Below, piece by piece: positions 1 through 11,816 of a stretch of 64,000 bases of DNA (the first letter of the stretch is position 1; each line of letters begins with the position of its first letter). Below the pieces are notes generated by a model. That model searched no databases. It had not been told where the DNA came from and saw nothing but the letters and a program-made list of their open reading frames with translations. The position numbers were made by a program, and so were the translations under genes. The stretch is from Sabethes cyaneus. Lineage: Eukaryota; Arthropoda; Insecta; Diptera; Culicidae. The stretch lies in the NCBI RefSeq assembly GCF_943734655.1, contig NC_071353.1, positions 135,941,907 to 136,005,906 of the forward strand, read 5' to 3'.

Positions 1-12
1 TTTTGGATAGGA

Positions 13-525
13 TAATTCATCATGCGGCACATCAAATCACATTGGCTTGATAAAATAACACTAATGGAAGTACAATGGAAAAATTCCAAATTGTCCTCAA
101 ACTTCTTGTAACTGTCTTATTTGATCAAGCATTGGACAAAAGATAGGAGTCACAACGACAATTTCTTAATCATAGCTACCTATTACCCCCCCCCCCCCCT
201 CCTTTCCACCCTTCCCCTTCATTCCCGGAAAAAAAGTCCTTCTTCATTACTTTCCCTTACCGTCCCTTCATCAATTGTAGAACCATCGCTTCAAAAAAAA
301 AAAAATATTAATATATGACTGACCGCATTTCAAGGTCATGACTAATGTCACGAGTTTGGTCAAAGATAAATCATCCTAAAATTCAAAATTGTCCTCAAAA
401 ACCAGGTACCGGATGTTCCGGAACCAATGGGAAAATGGCCGTTTGAGTCCAAAATGTCCCCATTATACTTCCATTAATCTTATTTTATCAAGCCAATGTG
501 ATTTGATGTGCCGCAAAATGAATTA
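13..525. mobile_element. Foldback/MITE-like element with 65-bp inverted arms
   Basis: Bases 13-77 and 461-525 are inverted copies, about 60 of 65 positions matching by eye. Both carry the core GCGGCACATCAAATCACATT. No transposase reading frame is present between the arms, so this is a non-autonomous element. The interior holds a poly-C run (about 185-201), an A-run near 293-304 and one copy of a TGTTCCGGAACC motif. A second copy of that motif lies just outside at 565-576, so the dispersed repeat is older than, or independent of, the inverted arms. No target-site duplication could be recognised, so the superfamily is open. Confidence 0.75.
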
Positions 526-544
526 CCTCAAAGTATAAAAATGG

Positions 545-1351
545 CCCCGGGACCTGGTAGTGGGTGTTCCGGAACCGACGCAGAAGTGGCCATTAGTCAT
601 CAAATATTCCCTAATACACCTTGGGTGCCAGGTTTTGGCCATACTTTTCACATGAGGTAAAGAAAACAAAATTCGGATTGAAAATAAATGAATGAGAGCA
701 ATTTCAAAACTTGGGTCGTTTTCGACCCTTAATGCATAATATGTAACTTTTTTTGCTGTGGCTCTTCTAGATGTCGCTGAAAGCTGAAACTCCCCCAAAA
801 TGCTAGTTTTCCAAAGTTAGGAAAAGTCAGAAAATTTCAAATCTCTAGCTCGTTCCGTTACTGAGTATCGAGCTTTGTAAGTATGCCGATGGGTCGAAAA
901 CGACCCCAATGCACTAGGAAGGTTAAGATAAAAATTGATTATTCCTGCATAAACGTCACTTTGCGAGTACATTCTGTACAATGCCACACGTTACTTTAAT
1001 GACAGCATCGTTCTAGGTGTTGAGGATTTGTGAAATTTGTCGCCATTCACAATTTTGTCATTTACTCCATTGAATTATCTTTCTGAAACATCTAAAAATT
1101 CGGAAATCCGTTAAGTTTTCGCTGAGATATAGCAGTTTGAACTTTGGGGTCAAATTGACCCTAATGTACAGACAACGTAAGTTTTTCAATAAAATTGTTG
1201 CAAAACGTAAGTTTTCGAAATTTTTTTATCTAATAACTTTTATAATAAAAGATCTCCGGTAGACACATCTAGTCGCGAAAGAAGTAGATTAATTTGCCGA
1301 AAAATAAAAAAGTTATAGCTGCTCAAAGTGGCCTGGGGTCAAATTGATCCC
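545..1351. repeat. Dispersed repeat with palindromic GGGTC...GACCC motifs
   Basis: Four short palindromic boxes recur: GGGTCGTTTTCGACCC at 713-728, GGGTCGAAAACGACCC at 891-906, GGGTCAAATTGACCC at 1147-1161, and a degenerate copy at 1336-1351. They sit in AT-rich sequence with no believable reading frame. The spacing is irregular (about 170-250 bp). This looks like decayed non-autonomous repeat DNA; no terminal repeats were found to class it. Confidence 0.5.
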
Positions 1352-1567
1352 AAGGTCCAGACAAATGGTTAATGTACCTGTAATTCAAAAGTGGAAGTGG
1401 AAAGTGGATAATAGAAGTGGATGAAACAGCTCAAATCCATAATCAGAAAAGCTTATTTCCGGATTCCAGCTTTATTCTCAAGATATTGCATGGAATTGGA
1501 ACTCATTTTCTTCATTGTTTGCTGAGTTAGATTTAGAGTTGAGAAAGTTAGCTGTGACTTTCTGCGA

Positions 1568-1618
1568 AATTTCTGCGAAAAATTGAGTTACATTGTAACT
1601 TAATTTTTCGCAGAAATT
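1568..1618. repeat. Near-perfect 24-bp-arm hairpin
   Basis: Bases 1568-1591 and 1595-1618 are reverse complements with one mismatch, separated by only 3 bases. The RNA from either strand would form a 24-bp stem with a tight loop. It lies in AT-rich non-coding sequence. It may be the remnant of a foldback element; a small-RNA precursor is possible but the 3-base loop argues against a normal microRNA hairpin. Confidence 0.75.
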
Positions 1619-2123
1619 ATTCAGCCGGTTTCAACAATTCTATGGAGACTTGAAGTTGATAGCGCATGTGTGTGGAGAAGGACACATCTACACTTTTATA
1701 TTTACAAACAAACCCAACGGGCATCCATGGGAAACCCTTTGTCATCATTCTTTGTACGCGGATATTAGTAAATGAACGAAAACAATATATAAACCATTCG
1801 AGCTCTCTTATTTTGTCTGAAAACTCTAAGGGAAACTCCGATTTTCTCGGACATCACTTATTACAAATATACATAACTTTTGAACCAAGCATCGCAGAAC
1901 AAATTTTTTAATGAAAATGTAAGCAAATTTTCTCAGCAATTTAGGGAGCATATCATTTGGAACCAGTTTTTCACAAAATTTTCCACTGTGATTATCTGTC
2001 CAATATACTTTCTGATAAGACTGGATCGAAATTAATTGTAAAGCGTTTTATAACTTTCAGTTGTTATATTTTCGTAGTACTTTTTTCCTTAAATAGGAAA
2101 GCAATCAAATTTTGTTTCCTTAC

Positions 2124-2163
2124 CTATGAGCATCGATGCAGCCATTCTTGCCGCTCCGGTCAT
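2124..2163 (-). CDS. Probable first coding exon of a gene running off to the left
   Basis: On the minus strand an ATG at 2163-2161 has G at -3 and opens the reading MTGAARMAASMLI, which ends at an excellent splice donor (CTCATAG|GTAAGG, exon end 2124, phase 1). A second ATG in the same frame lies six codons in. The exon sits at the downstream edge of a GC-rich island (2400-3500), as expected for a 5' exon behind a promoter. No following exon was found in 1-2120, so the next exon is probably beyond the left edge behind a long intron. Thirteen codons are too few to name a family. The donor and the Kozak context are seen; that this is a transcribed gene is inference. Confidence 0.45.
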
Positions 2164-3500
2164 TCCGTTGAAAAGTGCAATTATTTCTGCACTCCGCTTT
2201 TCCGCCAAAGTGTACTTTGAAAAATCCCAAAAAATTACCGGTTGTTATTGCTCCGCACCACTTGAACACTTTACCCGCAGCCTATCACTGCTTATGACAA
2301 TCACCACTATTAATTCATTCGATCAAACGTTAGACGGACCACAACAAGCATAAGCACACATATCGCTCAACTTAATTATCTTCTTTATGAATCTCCCGAA
2401 CCACCACTTCTCGCGTAAGCCGCGATTAATTCTCCGCACGGATTCACTGCAAATCGCTGGACAACAACAAATAATGCAACAACATTCCTGGCAGTTTCTC
2501 AACACGCTGCCTCAAAGTGCGAATCACGGAAGATTGCTCCACGCATCTTCGATTCTTGACCCGGCCACTGCAAGCTGCGGCCAATTTTTTTTGCACACAC
2601 CTGCCAACACTCTCTACCAACGGGGGGAAGGTTCGAAATACGCGTACACAATTCGAAACAGCAGCGCAACCTGTCGCCGCCGACCGCCGCACCGGTGCCT
2701 TAAGTGCACAGGCCTTGATTCTCCGAAAACCCAGCTGAAGAAGAAAAAAAACCACGACGGATACGATCCGGCTTTTGCGCGCGAGCACTTTTGCGAAACA
2801 ACCAAACCACCAACGCGCGCGGTTAACTACTTTAGGATTTTACTCCGAAAAGGCAGCAAACAAATTCCCGACTTCTCGGTGTTATAGTTCTTCTGGCTTC
2901 TGCTGACTGCCAAGACAGACACCAAACCGCTTCTGGCCACCGTTTGTGACTTACTGCCCAGCTGCCTGCCCGGTCAAGCTACCAAGAAGCGCGCCGTCAC
3001 GCTTGCTTGAGGAGCCTTTCGGAGGCTCCAAACAGCGCCAGTGGCTCGATCAACAACTTCTCTCTCTCTTTGGTCGCGCGCAACTCGATCAAGCAGGAAC
3101 TCAGCCCAAGCGCAGCGCCGCGGCTGTGGGTTCCGTCCGCTCGAAGCCGCTTCGAGTAACGGTACTCTCGCGGTTGGGTTGCAGACTCCCCCCGGCCCAG
3201 CAGCTGACGGTATCAATTCGAACATCGAGTGCAGTGCAGCTTGATCTTGTTTCCTCTCTCTCTCTCTCCCGCCGGATGCCGGTCGATCAAGTCCGGTTTG
3301 CACGGGCGCGAATCTGTGGGTGGAACGGAACGAGCGACGAATGTTTATTGGCTTTTCAAGAGTGAGAGTGGTTTTCGAGCTGTGCGATCCGGGCAGCAAT
3401 GGGAAAGGAGGCTCGTTGCGCTGCTCGCGGGTAGATGTTCGGGTCTTAATTATAGACAGAGATGGTATGGATGAGGAACACGCGACGACAGGTGAACTGG
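2164..3500 (-). promoter_or_regulatory. GC-rich island: likely 5' UTR and promoter of the minus-strand gene
   Basis: This segment is clearly richer in G+C and CpG than its surroundings and contains no transposon signature. It carries a CT-repeat run at about 3251-3271 and frames open on both strands, which is normal for GC-rich non-coding DNA. It lies immediately upstream of the probable start codon at 2163. No TATA box was convincing. The many short overlapping reading frames here start at GTG/TTG/CTG and disagree between strands, so they are not annotated as genes. Confidence 0.4.
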
Positions 3501-5814
3501 CTGGAATGCGTTCGCACGGAAGAGCTGCTTCTTCCGAAAGGGGATGAAAACACGCCGCGAAAGAGGCAAGGCATGGTAAAATGTGTGAAGCAGCGATTAT
3601 TATTACGGGAGTTTGAAGAAGATTACGAAACTGGCGGTCGGTCGGTGGTATGGAAATTGTTTGTTGTTTTGTTTAGGTGTAACTCGTGGAGTTCCCTAGA
3701 GCTGCCCGGGGACCGGCTGGCTGACTGTTGCCTTCGCTCGCCAATTGGACGTCAGAGAAAGAGCCATTCGGAAGCGGATCAAGGCATGCTACAATACAGT
3801 TAATTATGCCAGAATGACGGCCAAAAACAGCTTTGCCGAGAAAGCCCCGCTTTTGTTCGTCCGTGGGACCGGCATATCGAATTTATCTGTGCTCAAACCG
3901 GTTGCAAAGGTACCGTTTCGGTGGCACCGGGCGTCCGGCTTGCAGAACCTGGCAATTCAAAACTGGATCAGTAGGGAATCTGAGAATATACATAAATTGA
4001 TGAGTATGATAATCGGATATTTAAACTTTTCTCGGTGGCAGCATCCTAACCATCTGTGGTTTGTGCCCGTTCATCCGAACTTGTTCGTTTGGCCGCTGTA
4101 AATGGCCTAACGGACTCCGATTCCGAGAGAACGCAACATCACGGGAACAATATTTGAACGGGCCAACATCCGTAAATCGGGTCACCACCTTCGAACATTC
4201 CACAGCACTTGGCTTATTTTTCGTTTTTCGTTGGCATGCCAAAGCCATTTTCTGCTCTTATTCTTTCTGCATTTGTTGCAGCAGGGGTTGATGTTTCCCA
4301 TTATCAACGAAAGCTATAGTTTTGCTTTTTGTTTTCAAATGTTGGTTGCTTAAGCGAAGCCATTTGACCCAATTTAAAGAATAAACAACCGCAGAATTGT
4401 GCAAAAGCCGGCTTTTCGAAAGACTACTGTATGTTGGTCTAATTTAGAACGCAAATCATAAAAGAGGAGATTTGTAGATGTGGTCCATCATGCTCCCAAT
4501 CTTCCATTATTGATTGCCATTCTTTTCGCTGTTTAGAGATTTAAAAATATCCATATCATTAATAACGAAACGTTATTTTTTTCGAATGCGTGAATGGCTT
4601 ATCGTTCGCTTTTTTTATTGACATTTTTTATGGCTAGGTCAGTGAAAAACTTATTGAAAAGACCTAAAAATACTCTTTCCTAATTCCAAACGGCACTTAC
4701 CTCAGTGAGATATTTGCTACTTCTTTGGTTCGTAGACGTAACTTCTTCATTATTTGAAACTTCGCATGCTGAGGCAAGCAACCGAAGATTTTACAACATC
4801 ATCAAGCGTCGTAAACCCCAACAACGGACTCTACGTTCGGCAGATTCTTGCTATAAAACCTTCCATATGAGTCAATATGGCATAAAAAAATACGATTGAA
4901 TTCTTCCCAAACAATCAAAACTATTACCTATTGCTTATGCTTACGTTATAGTCACGAGCTTTCGTATCCTATAGAACACATAAGCTCTATTTGTTCCATT
5001 CCATTGCATAAATGAACTCTACTAAAGAAATTATAGAATAATGAAATCATGAAAATAAACTATTACCGTCAATGATAAAACAGTCAGATCATAAAAAAAT
5101 CAATTTACTTTTCATCAAGTGCACACGTTCGTCTGATGCTGCCAGCCACTGGCGACAATCAACGATCGAACTCTGCTTTTCAAAACTATCCAAGGTTGTT
5201 CCGGCGTCCTGTCAGAACATGTTTTGTCCTGTATCCTGAGCAGCACCGTAACTGTTAGCCGGCACAAAAATTGTTTCACAGTACATTAGATCGTGAATAT
5301 GGTTATGTCGTCCGTGTTTGAGAAGATGGGAAATTGTGCGAGGATATGACTGCAAAGATTTTTCAAATACATTCAAAAGCGAAATAAGATGATTTTTTGA
5401 AATGACACAAAATGAGAATTCGCATCTATGATTCTTTCATTATTTTACTAATTTTTTTATTGTGACTATAGCTAAATGAAGGTAATCCTAGTAACTCGTA
5501 ACTTTAGCTGTAAATTTATTTTTCTGTTGTTCAATTGTTCCCTTTTGCAATGTAGTAAATAATATTCGTCATTTGTGTGGCAAAATGTGCAGTACTGAAG
5601 TTCTTATGCTGTTTCATTAATCATGGCGTACGTTCGAGTGACGTTCGCTGATAGTCGAGACGTTAATAAACTCAAACGTTACGTAAAAGAAAGTGTGAAA
5701 AATATAATTTCGTGAATTTTGGCCATCTTTACATTTGAAGAGAAAGGACATCTAGGCCGTGAGTAATTTACATACTTTGTTCATATTTCTAGCTGCATAG
5801 AGCTGGAGTGACAC
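3501..5814. other. Low-repeat intergenic or intronic sequence, no gene seen
   Basis: AT-rich DNA without recognisable coding exons, terminal repeats or RNA genes. The G+C content falls gradually from the island on its left. Short frames (for example 3462-3803 and 3745-4101) lack codon structure or family resemblance and are not supported. Confidence 0.5.
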
Positions 5815-6545
5815 TTGCCGTATCAAGAATTCATCTCCACTGTACTCGGTCTTGGGCTACTCGTCGCTAATTCGTTGAGCATCTCGACACACGCAAGTCG
5901 GTTTCAGCCTATTCGAGCCATCTAGCATGTTGGGCCCCCCTATTCCTGGTGCCGGTGGAATTCTTGACGAGAACGGATTTGAATGCACAGTCGTACGGCA
6001 TTCTTGCGTCGTAGGCGGCACACCTTCCAACTTTCGCGAGGTGTACGATGGGAACCTTTCCAAGCTGCAGCCACTAGCTCGTGGTTCATAAGTCTCAGCC
6101 ACTATTTTCTCTGGAGCCTACCATATATTTGGATTTTGACGCATTGATTTATGACCTCCGTTTTTAGTCTGGCGTAGATTGCCTCCACCGCTCCAAATGT
6201 TCAACTAATGATGTCGCCTGTGAAGGTTATAAGTTGACTACTTTTGCCGAAAATCCTTCCTGTCGTTTCGATGTTTGCTCGCCGGATCACACCTTCAATA
6301 ATTTAACGGAAAATGAAAATTTCATCCGTGGTAACACGTGGCTCCGAAAAGCCCGCCTGATACTGCCCAACGAAATCTTTTGCTATTGAGAATAGACGAC
6401 GTAGCAGGATCTGGGAGAGCATGTGTAATGCCGCGATAATTTCAGCAATCGAGCCGATTTTTCGTAGATGGGACAAACCACACTTTCAATCCACTCCTCC
6501 AGTGGTTCCTTACCATTTGTGTCAAGTTCCTCCGGGCGTCGCACA
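5815..6545 (-). mobile_element. 5'-truncated RTE-like LINE fragment (RT to 3' end), decayed
   Basis: On the minus strand the upstream part reads EEWIESVVCPIYEK and, in another frame, FVGQYQAGF followed by TTDEIF, which are reverse-transcriptase palm/finger motifs of an RTE-like non-LTR element. The downstream part (about 6110-5815) aligns at the nucleotide level with the 3' end of the copy at 27840-28090. Frameshifts and stops separate the pieces, so no intact protein remains. The 5' side is cut off by the inverted-repeat element starting near 6546, which appears to have inserted into it. Confidence 0.8.
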
Positions 6546-7475
6546 GTGGAACCATTCTGCAAAAATGCGAAAAAAAAACTTTTCTCGCCTTTCGTGACGT
6601 TTTTGAGCTTAGGTGCCTTCAGAGAAGTTACTAGCTAGCAGGTTCAAGTATTCAGCAAAGTTGTAGAACTGTGAATTTCATTAAACTTTGCTGAAAATAC
6701 TAAGTATCTACGTCATATGGCTGAGAGATGTAATTCATGTTTGGGTCTGCTTGGGCACATTGGATTTTCTACCAGTCATTTTGGTTATTTCAGTTATGAA
6801 TTTACGTTTGAGTTTACTAGATTGAAAAATAAAATTGCACTGAGATTTCAGCTTGCTTGGATACCCCATTTTCTTCAGTAAATCCAATGTGCCCGAGCAG
6901 ACCCGGCCATGATTTTTGGCACGCTATTCTATGACACATTATTCTATAGCGGTTCAAGCGGTGCTAACTGTAGCTGCCAGTAGGTGCCTATTTACGAAAA
7001 AAGTTTTACAGGTAACAAAACTGGTAAAATTTTTGCTTGAAATCAGTTTATAAAGAAAATAAAGCAACATACGATATTCATATCTTTTGGAAAGTTACGT
7101 ATTTCGAAGGTATCAAAAAGTTTGAAGAACATGTCAAACCAGTAAGATAAGGTTTTGTATACAAAAAAGTTAATAAGCTGATTTGAAGGGGGCCATAACA
7201 GATAACCAATTATGCCTCGTAAACCATATGACATAGATACTTAGTATCTTCGGTAAAGTTTATTGAAAGTCATAGTTCTATAACTTTGCTGGATACTTGA
7301 ACCTGCTATCTAGTTCCTACAAAAAGTTAATTTTTTCAAGTGTGATATCCCCTTGATATCTAATTGTATAAAAAATGCACAATAGTATTTTAAGAAACTT
7401 CTCTGAAGACATCTAAGCTCAAAAACGTTAGGAAAAGCAAGAAAAGACTTTTGACCGTCTTTTTTCAAGATGGTC
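6546..7475. mobile_element. Foldback-type element with long imperfect inverted arms
   Basis: The left arm (about 6550-6722) and right arm (about 7218-7475) are inverted copies. The best block (6641-6722 against 7219-7300) shares CAGGTTCAAGTAT at one end and AAGTATCTA near the other, with roughly 85-90% identity by eye. The right arm carries about 85 extra bases after an outer matching block (GTTTTTGAGCTTAG). There is no transposase frame. It abuts, and probably interrupts, the LINE fragment to its left. Confidence 0.7.
6743..6904. mobile_element. Short inverted-repeat element nested in the foldback
   Basis: Bases 6743-6767 and 6880-6904 are inverted copies (25-bp arms, about one mismatch) containing GGGCACATTGGATTT. 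The whole is 162 bp with no coding capacity. It lies inside the larger foldback at 6546-7475, so it is either a nested MITE or an internal hairpin of that element. Its flanks do not show a clear duplication. Confidence 0.65.
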
Positions 7476-7947
7476 CTTTCAATTTCTTACCGAATCTACT
7501 TGAGATCATGAGCTTGGACGCTGGAGTGCTTCCCATGAGTGCGTCTTGAGTTTGCTTATATAAATTATCCGAAAATTTGAAACAGTTTTTCTCAATGCAA
7601 TGCTTTATTGAGAGCCATTCGGATGCCATATGGGAAGAAAATTAAAAATTTCCGATTCCTCTTCCCCTCCTCATCCGTAGACAACCGTGGACACCAGGGA
7701 TGATTACTCCTAAGAATAAAAAAAGAGAAGAGAAAAATTCTCATTTTACTCAGTCGCGATTTATTATGCTCCGCTTTGTTATAACTTATTTCTTTTTTAC
7801 TGATTGCGATTGCTCAGCTTAAAATTGCAGTGCTTAATAACTTTGCACACGAGTTTTTTTATTGCATTCAAATGTTCTACAAAGTTATTCAGTATGTTAA
7901 AATACACATTTTCTCTGTAGACTGTTTGTCGCTAGAACGCATGTTTA
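7476..7947. other. AT-rich sequence, nothing recognised
   Basis: No coding exon, RNA gene or terminal repeat found between the foldback element and the next inverted-repeat element. Confidence 0.5.
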
Positions 7948-9020
7948 CTGCCCATAAATGCATAACAGTCCCATCTGACTTTTCACCATTTTTGAGATAA
8001 ACCTGGGAATCATCTTTAAATTAACTGTTCTTTTAATATTTCAAACAAAAAAGTTATGTTTGTTCCCAAGATGTTAAAAAAAAGTCAAACTATGTCAGTC
8101 CCATATTACAAATAAACGCATAACAGTCACAGTAGTAAAAATATATCAATTAGCATCTGTTTTTGGCTAATGCCTGGACCGATTCGCCTGCAGCAACTAC
8201 TAAACGGAAGATTTTATGGCCTAGAAGAACACTATTAAGGAGAATTTGGATCGGATGTACGATTCCGAAGTTTCAGTAGGAACAAATTCCGGAATATATG
8301 GGACTTGAACATAGTAGCACCATGAATCACAACAAACCCATTATGTGACACCTATAAATACACGAATATGCAAATCTAGACTATTGGTAGTCGTATAAAG
8401 TATTCAAGACGTCATTGGCCACATATAAACATGTCCGTGAATGTTCCAGATACCTCTACGCAGATCAGTTTCTGTATTTAACTAAAATACAACATGTGAC
8501 ATCTATAAGTCGGTACTTGAAATTACAAAACTAGTTTGAAATAGTTCATTTGCTGTCACATATAGTGTCCAGGATCATTGGTCATACTCGGACACGTTCT
8601 GGGAGTGTTCCGGACACACAGGAAAGCGACCAGTTTCTGAGATCTCAAGATAACAAATTACAATACAATAAAACAACAACCACACGTGGTCTTGAAAATA
8701 CTGCCGAGTCACCGACAACGCAAGGATCAGGGCTTGCTGTGCCTGTGACTGTTATGCGTTTATTCTTGCTTATTCAAGCACAAATAAACGCATATCAGTA
8801 ACTTCGGCAGTTTTTCTAAGTTTTGGAACAAATTTTAGGTCACTTGTGAACAAATTGCTTGTAAAAGTATTCTGTTATGTACATTCAAGTGATTTTATGA
8901 CGATTTGGACGATTTGTTTCCAAAATCGATTCAATATTAAACAAAAATTGTCGTGGCTTTAACAGCGTTTTTCGCAGTTGCACGTTTTTGCAGATGTGAC
9001 TGTCTTCCATTTATGGGCAG
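7948..9020. mobile_element. 1.07-kb non-autonomous DNA element, 30-bp TIRs
   Basis: Terminal inverted repeats are 7948-7977 and 8991-9020, both starting CTGCCCATAAATG and ending CATCTG (26 of 30 matching). A motif related to the TIR, AAACGCATAACAGTCA, recurs inside near 8114-8130, inverted near 8748-8765, and in degenerate form near 8785-8801. Iterated terminal motifs are typical of transposase-binding sites. There is no transposase frame. The 250-bp interior holds two diverged copies of a block containing GTTCC(A/G)GA(T/C)AC. Family not identified. Confidence 0.7.
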
Positions 9021-10096
9021 TTTAATGGGTTATAAAATATATATAAAAGATCTCACCATTCAAATAAAAAATTTCGGGCAACTTTGCGCAAACCGGACAA
9101 CTATTAGGTGAAAGTACTATATTTTGTCTATAAAAAACCCTTGCCGATGCGATCCGTGCAATTTAATTCACTAAAAAGCGGTTATTGTAAGCATTTTATT
9201 AAAATTACGCCACTAACTTTATTTTTTTAAATTCGTTGTACCGTTTTTAAATCCGCCCATCAAAATTTTCCTTCGGCCGACCCAAAAGTCACAACATAGT
9301 TTACGGCACGACAAATGTGATTCTGCAAAAATTTCTGCAAGAATAACACCAATGTGTTGTGTGAGTTACTTACTTGCATTTTATTAATGACGGGAATTGA
9401 AACGATTTGTCGACATTTTTTCTTCGTCGCACATAAAAAAGATATTTAGCTCCTAGGATTTTATGTTAATAAAAAGAAAAAGCATTTAAATAGTTCTCAA
9501 TTCACTTTTATTGATCGCGCATGATAGTCAACAAACTAAAATATTAGGAAATAACTAATTTTACACTGTGTGTCATAAAAACCGTGGATTTTTGGATAGA
9601 ACGGGAATAGATAATTACGACGATGCTGCACCAGACCCTACGTATCCATATAATATTATTCTATGTTGGGCCTACCCTTTGTTCTCCGAAACCTATGGGG
9701 AAAATCATCACTGCGATTTAAAACACCGAACAGCACACTTGCACCACATTTCTAAGCATTTTCGGCAGCCATGTTCCTTAGTATATAATTAATGTATACT
9801 GCATATACACGTTTAACTAAGATCCTATGTATATATTTCTTCTTTTTTCAGGTAAGCGTTATTTTCCGAAATTCAAAATATTTCTAATGAAGAGACAATT
9901 GAAGCATTATGCCCTCCTTAGGTAAGAAAACGAAGTAAATCAACTTTCCATTTTGTTTAACTGTGTTACTTTATGTGTTACTATCCACACCCGGCGTGCG
10001 TTGCTACGACTAACAGCACAGGAACACTGTCAATAGCCGAAAACTCGTGCATGTAAATTTCCACTTCTCTAGTTCAGAAAGCTTTATTGTTATTGT
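9021..10096. other. AT-rich sequence, no gene supported
   Basis: Contains a 74-codon frame at 9568-9792 that opens with GTG and shows no family resemblance, so it is not called. No repeats with defined ends were found. Confidence 0.45.
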
Positions 10097-10104
10097 GTTA
10101 TTGG

Positions 10105-10291
10105 CAGGGATGCCATGTGATTTTTTGAAAAGTCTTCACGAATCAAGGAAAAATATCTTTATTTGTCTTCCTTCGGCTTTCCGCCCATTTAAACTGCATG
10201 GTGAAGACATGTCTTCAAGTGAAGACATTTCACTTTTTTGTAACAAAAATGTCTTCAAAATGAAGACTTGTCTTCACTTCTGGCATCTCTG
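10105..10291. mobile_element. hAT-type MITE with 8-bp target duplication
   Basis: The element begins CAGGGATGCCA and ends with the inverse of CAGAGATGCCA. It is flanked by perfect 8-bp direct repeats GTTATTGG at 10097-10104 and 10292-10299. An 8-bp duplication with CAG-type termini is diagnostic of the hAT superfamily. Inside, GAAGACA/TGTCTTC motifs recur in both orientations (about 10129, 10203, 10221, 10249, 10262, 10270), giving a highly self-complementary 187-bp element. It has no coding capacity and the perfect duplication suggests a fairly recent insertion. Confidence 0.85.
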
Positions 10292-10364
10292 GTTATTGGC
10301 CAGGCCCGATGAAAAAAATGATTGACTGAAGTTTTTTGGAGCGTCTTAGTAAAATACGAAAACC

Positions 10365-10586
10365 TGAAATTAAATAAAAAGAAAACTCTTCCAAATTAAA
10401 TTCTATTATTTACATTTATTCGCGACAAATACGTATTTCGCCTACGACTTGCAGGCTTTATCAGTATCTGTTTTCGAAAACAGACACTGATGAAGCCTGC
10501 AAGTCGTAGACGACATACGTATCTGTCACGAATAAATATAACCAGTAGAATTTAATTTGGAAATGTTTTCTTTTTATTTAATTTCA
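10365..10586. repeat. 222-bp spacerless palindrome
   Basis: The sequence reads the same on both strands about the centre TTTTC|GAAAA between 10475 and 10476, out to about 110 bases each side. Both arms contain TGAAATTAAATAAAAAGAAA, TTTATTCG and CCTACGACTTGCAGGC-like blocks (with small changes such as CGCCTACG against CGTCTACG). By eye more than 85% of positions pair. No loop separates the arms, so this can extrude as a cruciform. It may be a foldback element made only of two fused ends. Confidence 0.85.
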
Positions 10587-11816
10587 AAAAAATGACGGAT
10601 AAAGCATACTTGAGACAGTATGCTATTCTTTATTGTGCAACCTTATCAGGTCACTGCACGCACGCCGGCCACGACGTTATGCGGGTCCTATCCTGGGGGA
10701 TGGGAACGAAAAACGAATGTTCGTCCAATACTTGTTGCAGCTAAAGACCAGGGAGTCCTCTGCCTGTTTACGACGCATTTCGGGAAAGGAATTTATTGTG
10801 AGTACAAGAGGGGAGCTAGATAAAGATCCATCGTAGTGGATAATGCAATCTGTCGAAAGCTACGCGCGGCTCCGGTGTGGTTTTATTAAAACGCTCGCGA
10901 AGTCTTTTAGCACCAACAAATTCTAATATTCGATTATTTGAATCGAATACATGCTACAGATACTGATGTCTAAAAGTTATTTCTTCATGTCGGCACATGA
11001 TGTGTTGTCTTAAAATGTCAGCGAGATACATACTTCTTTCTTACACCCCATATATTGGTAGTGAAAGTTATCAAGCATTGTTTATTCATCAGTCTAAAGA
11101 ACAGTATAATATTGCTAAATTACGCGCGCGAGACTGTGATATCATCGTGAGTTTAATGCATCGACAACGAGAACTATCCAAGAACAACGAGAACGAGTTC
11201 GAAGGCCGCCCGCCCGAAACAACACGATATCTCTCAAAGAATCAAATGAAATGAGAGAATGACCAGAGTAAGTTAGTAGCTCGCGAGCATCATTAAACCA
11301 GCGACACTAGTTTTGCTGGAATTTACATCTTAAATGAGTGTCGTTTTAATAATCCGAGTTATTGAGCGATTTGGCCATTGTCTCATTTCAGTTTTCTCTA
11401 ATTCTCCTTCCCCGATCATACCACGCAGCTACCGCGAACTATATCAATATACTTTTACAGCATCATATTAATACTCAAATGAAAAACCAAATACTTGTCT
11501 CGGGCTTCTAGCAGATTTAAATACTGGTGTCAGGTCAGTAGGTATTTTTCGAAATTGTTTTTTTTTCAATTCTTCGTTCCAATAAGAATAAAGCACAGAC
11601 AGTGAGAAACAGTGCTTCAAGCGACTGCGCTCACATATACGTGAACTAACGCATTCTTCTTGGTGAGCTGTATTCCCAACTAACCATTTGGATTTTATTA
11701 CCCTCTTATGAAGGCATTGAAGACCAAAATTGGTCTTGAAGACCACCATAAAAGTACAATAAAACTCACATTGTTGCTTGGCGAATTTAGCACTAATTCG
11801 GTCGGAAATCACGATA
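10587..11816. other. No gene or defined repeat recognised
   Basis: Moderately AT-rich DNA. Frames at 10620-10836, 10997-11254 and 11468-11812 overlap or lack good starts and resemble no family known to me. Confidence 0.45.

Noticed and set aside
2387..3803. Overlapping frames of 60-166 codons on both strands
   Set aside because: GC-rich island; most open at GTG/TTG/CTG, they conflict with each other and show no conserved motif.
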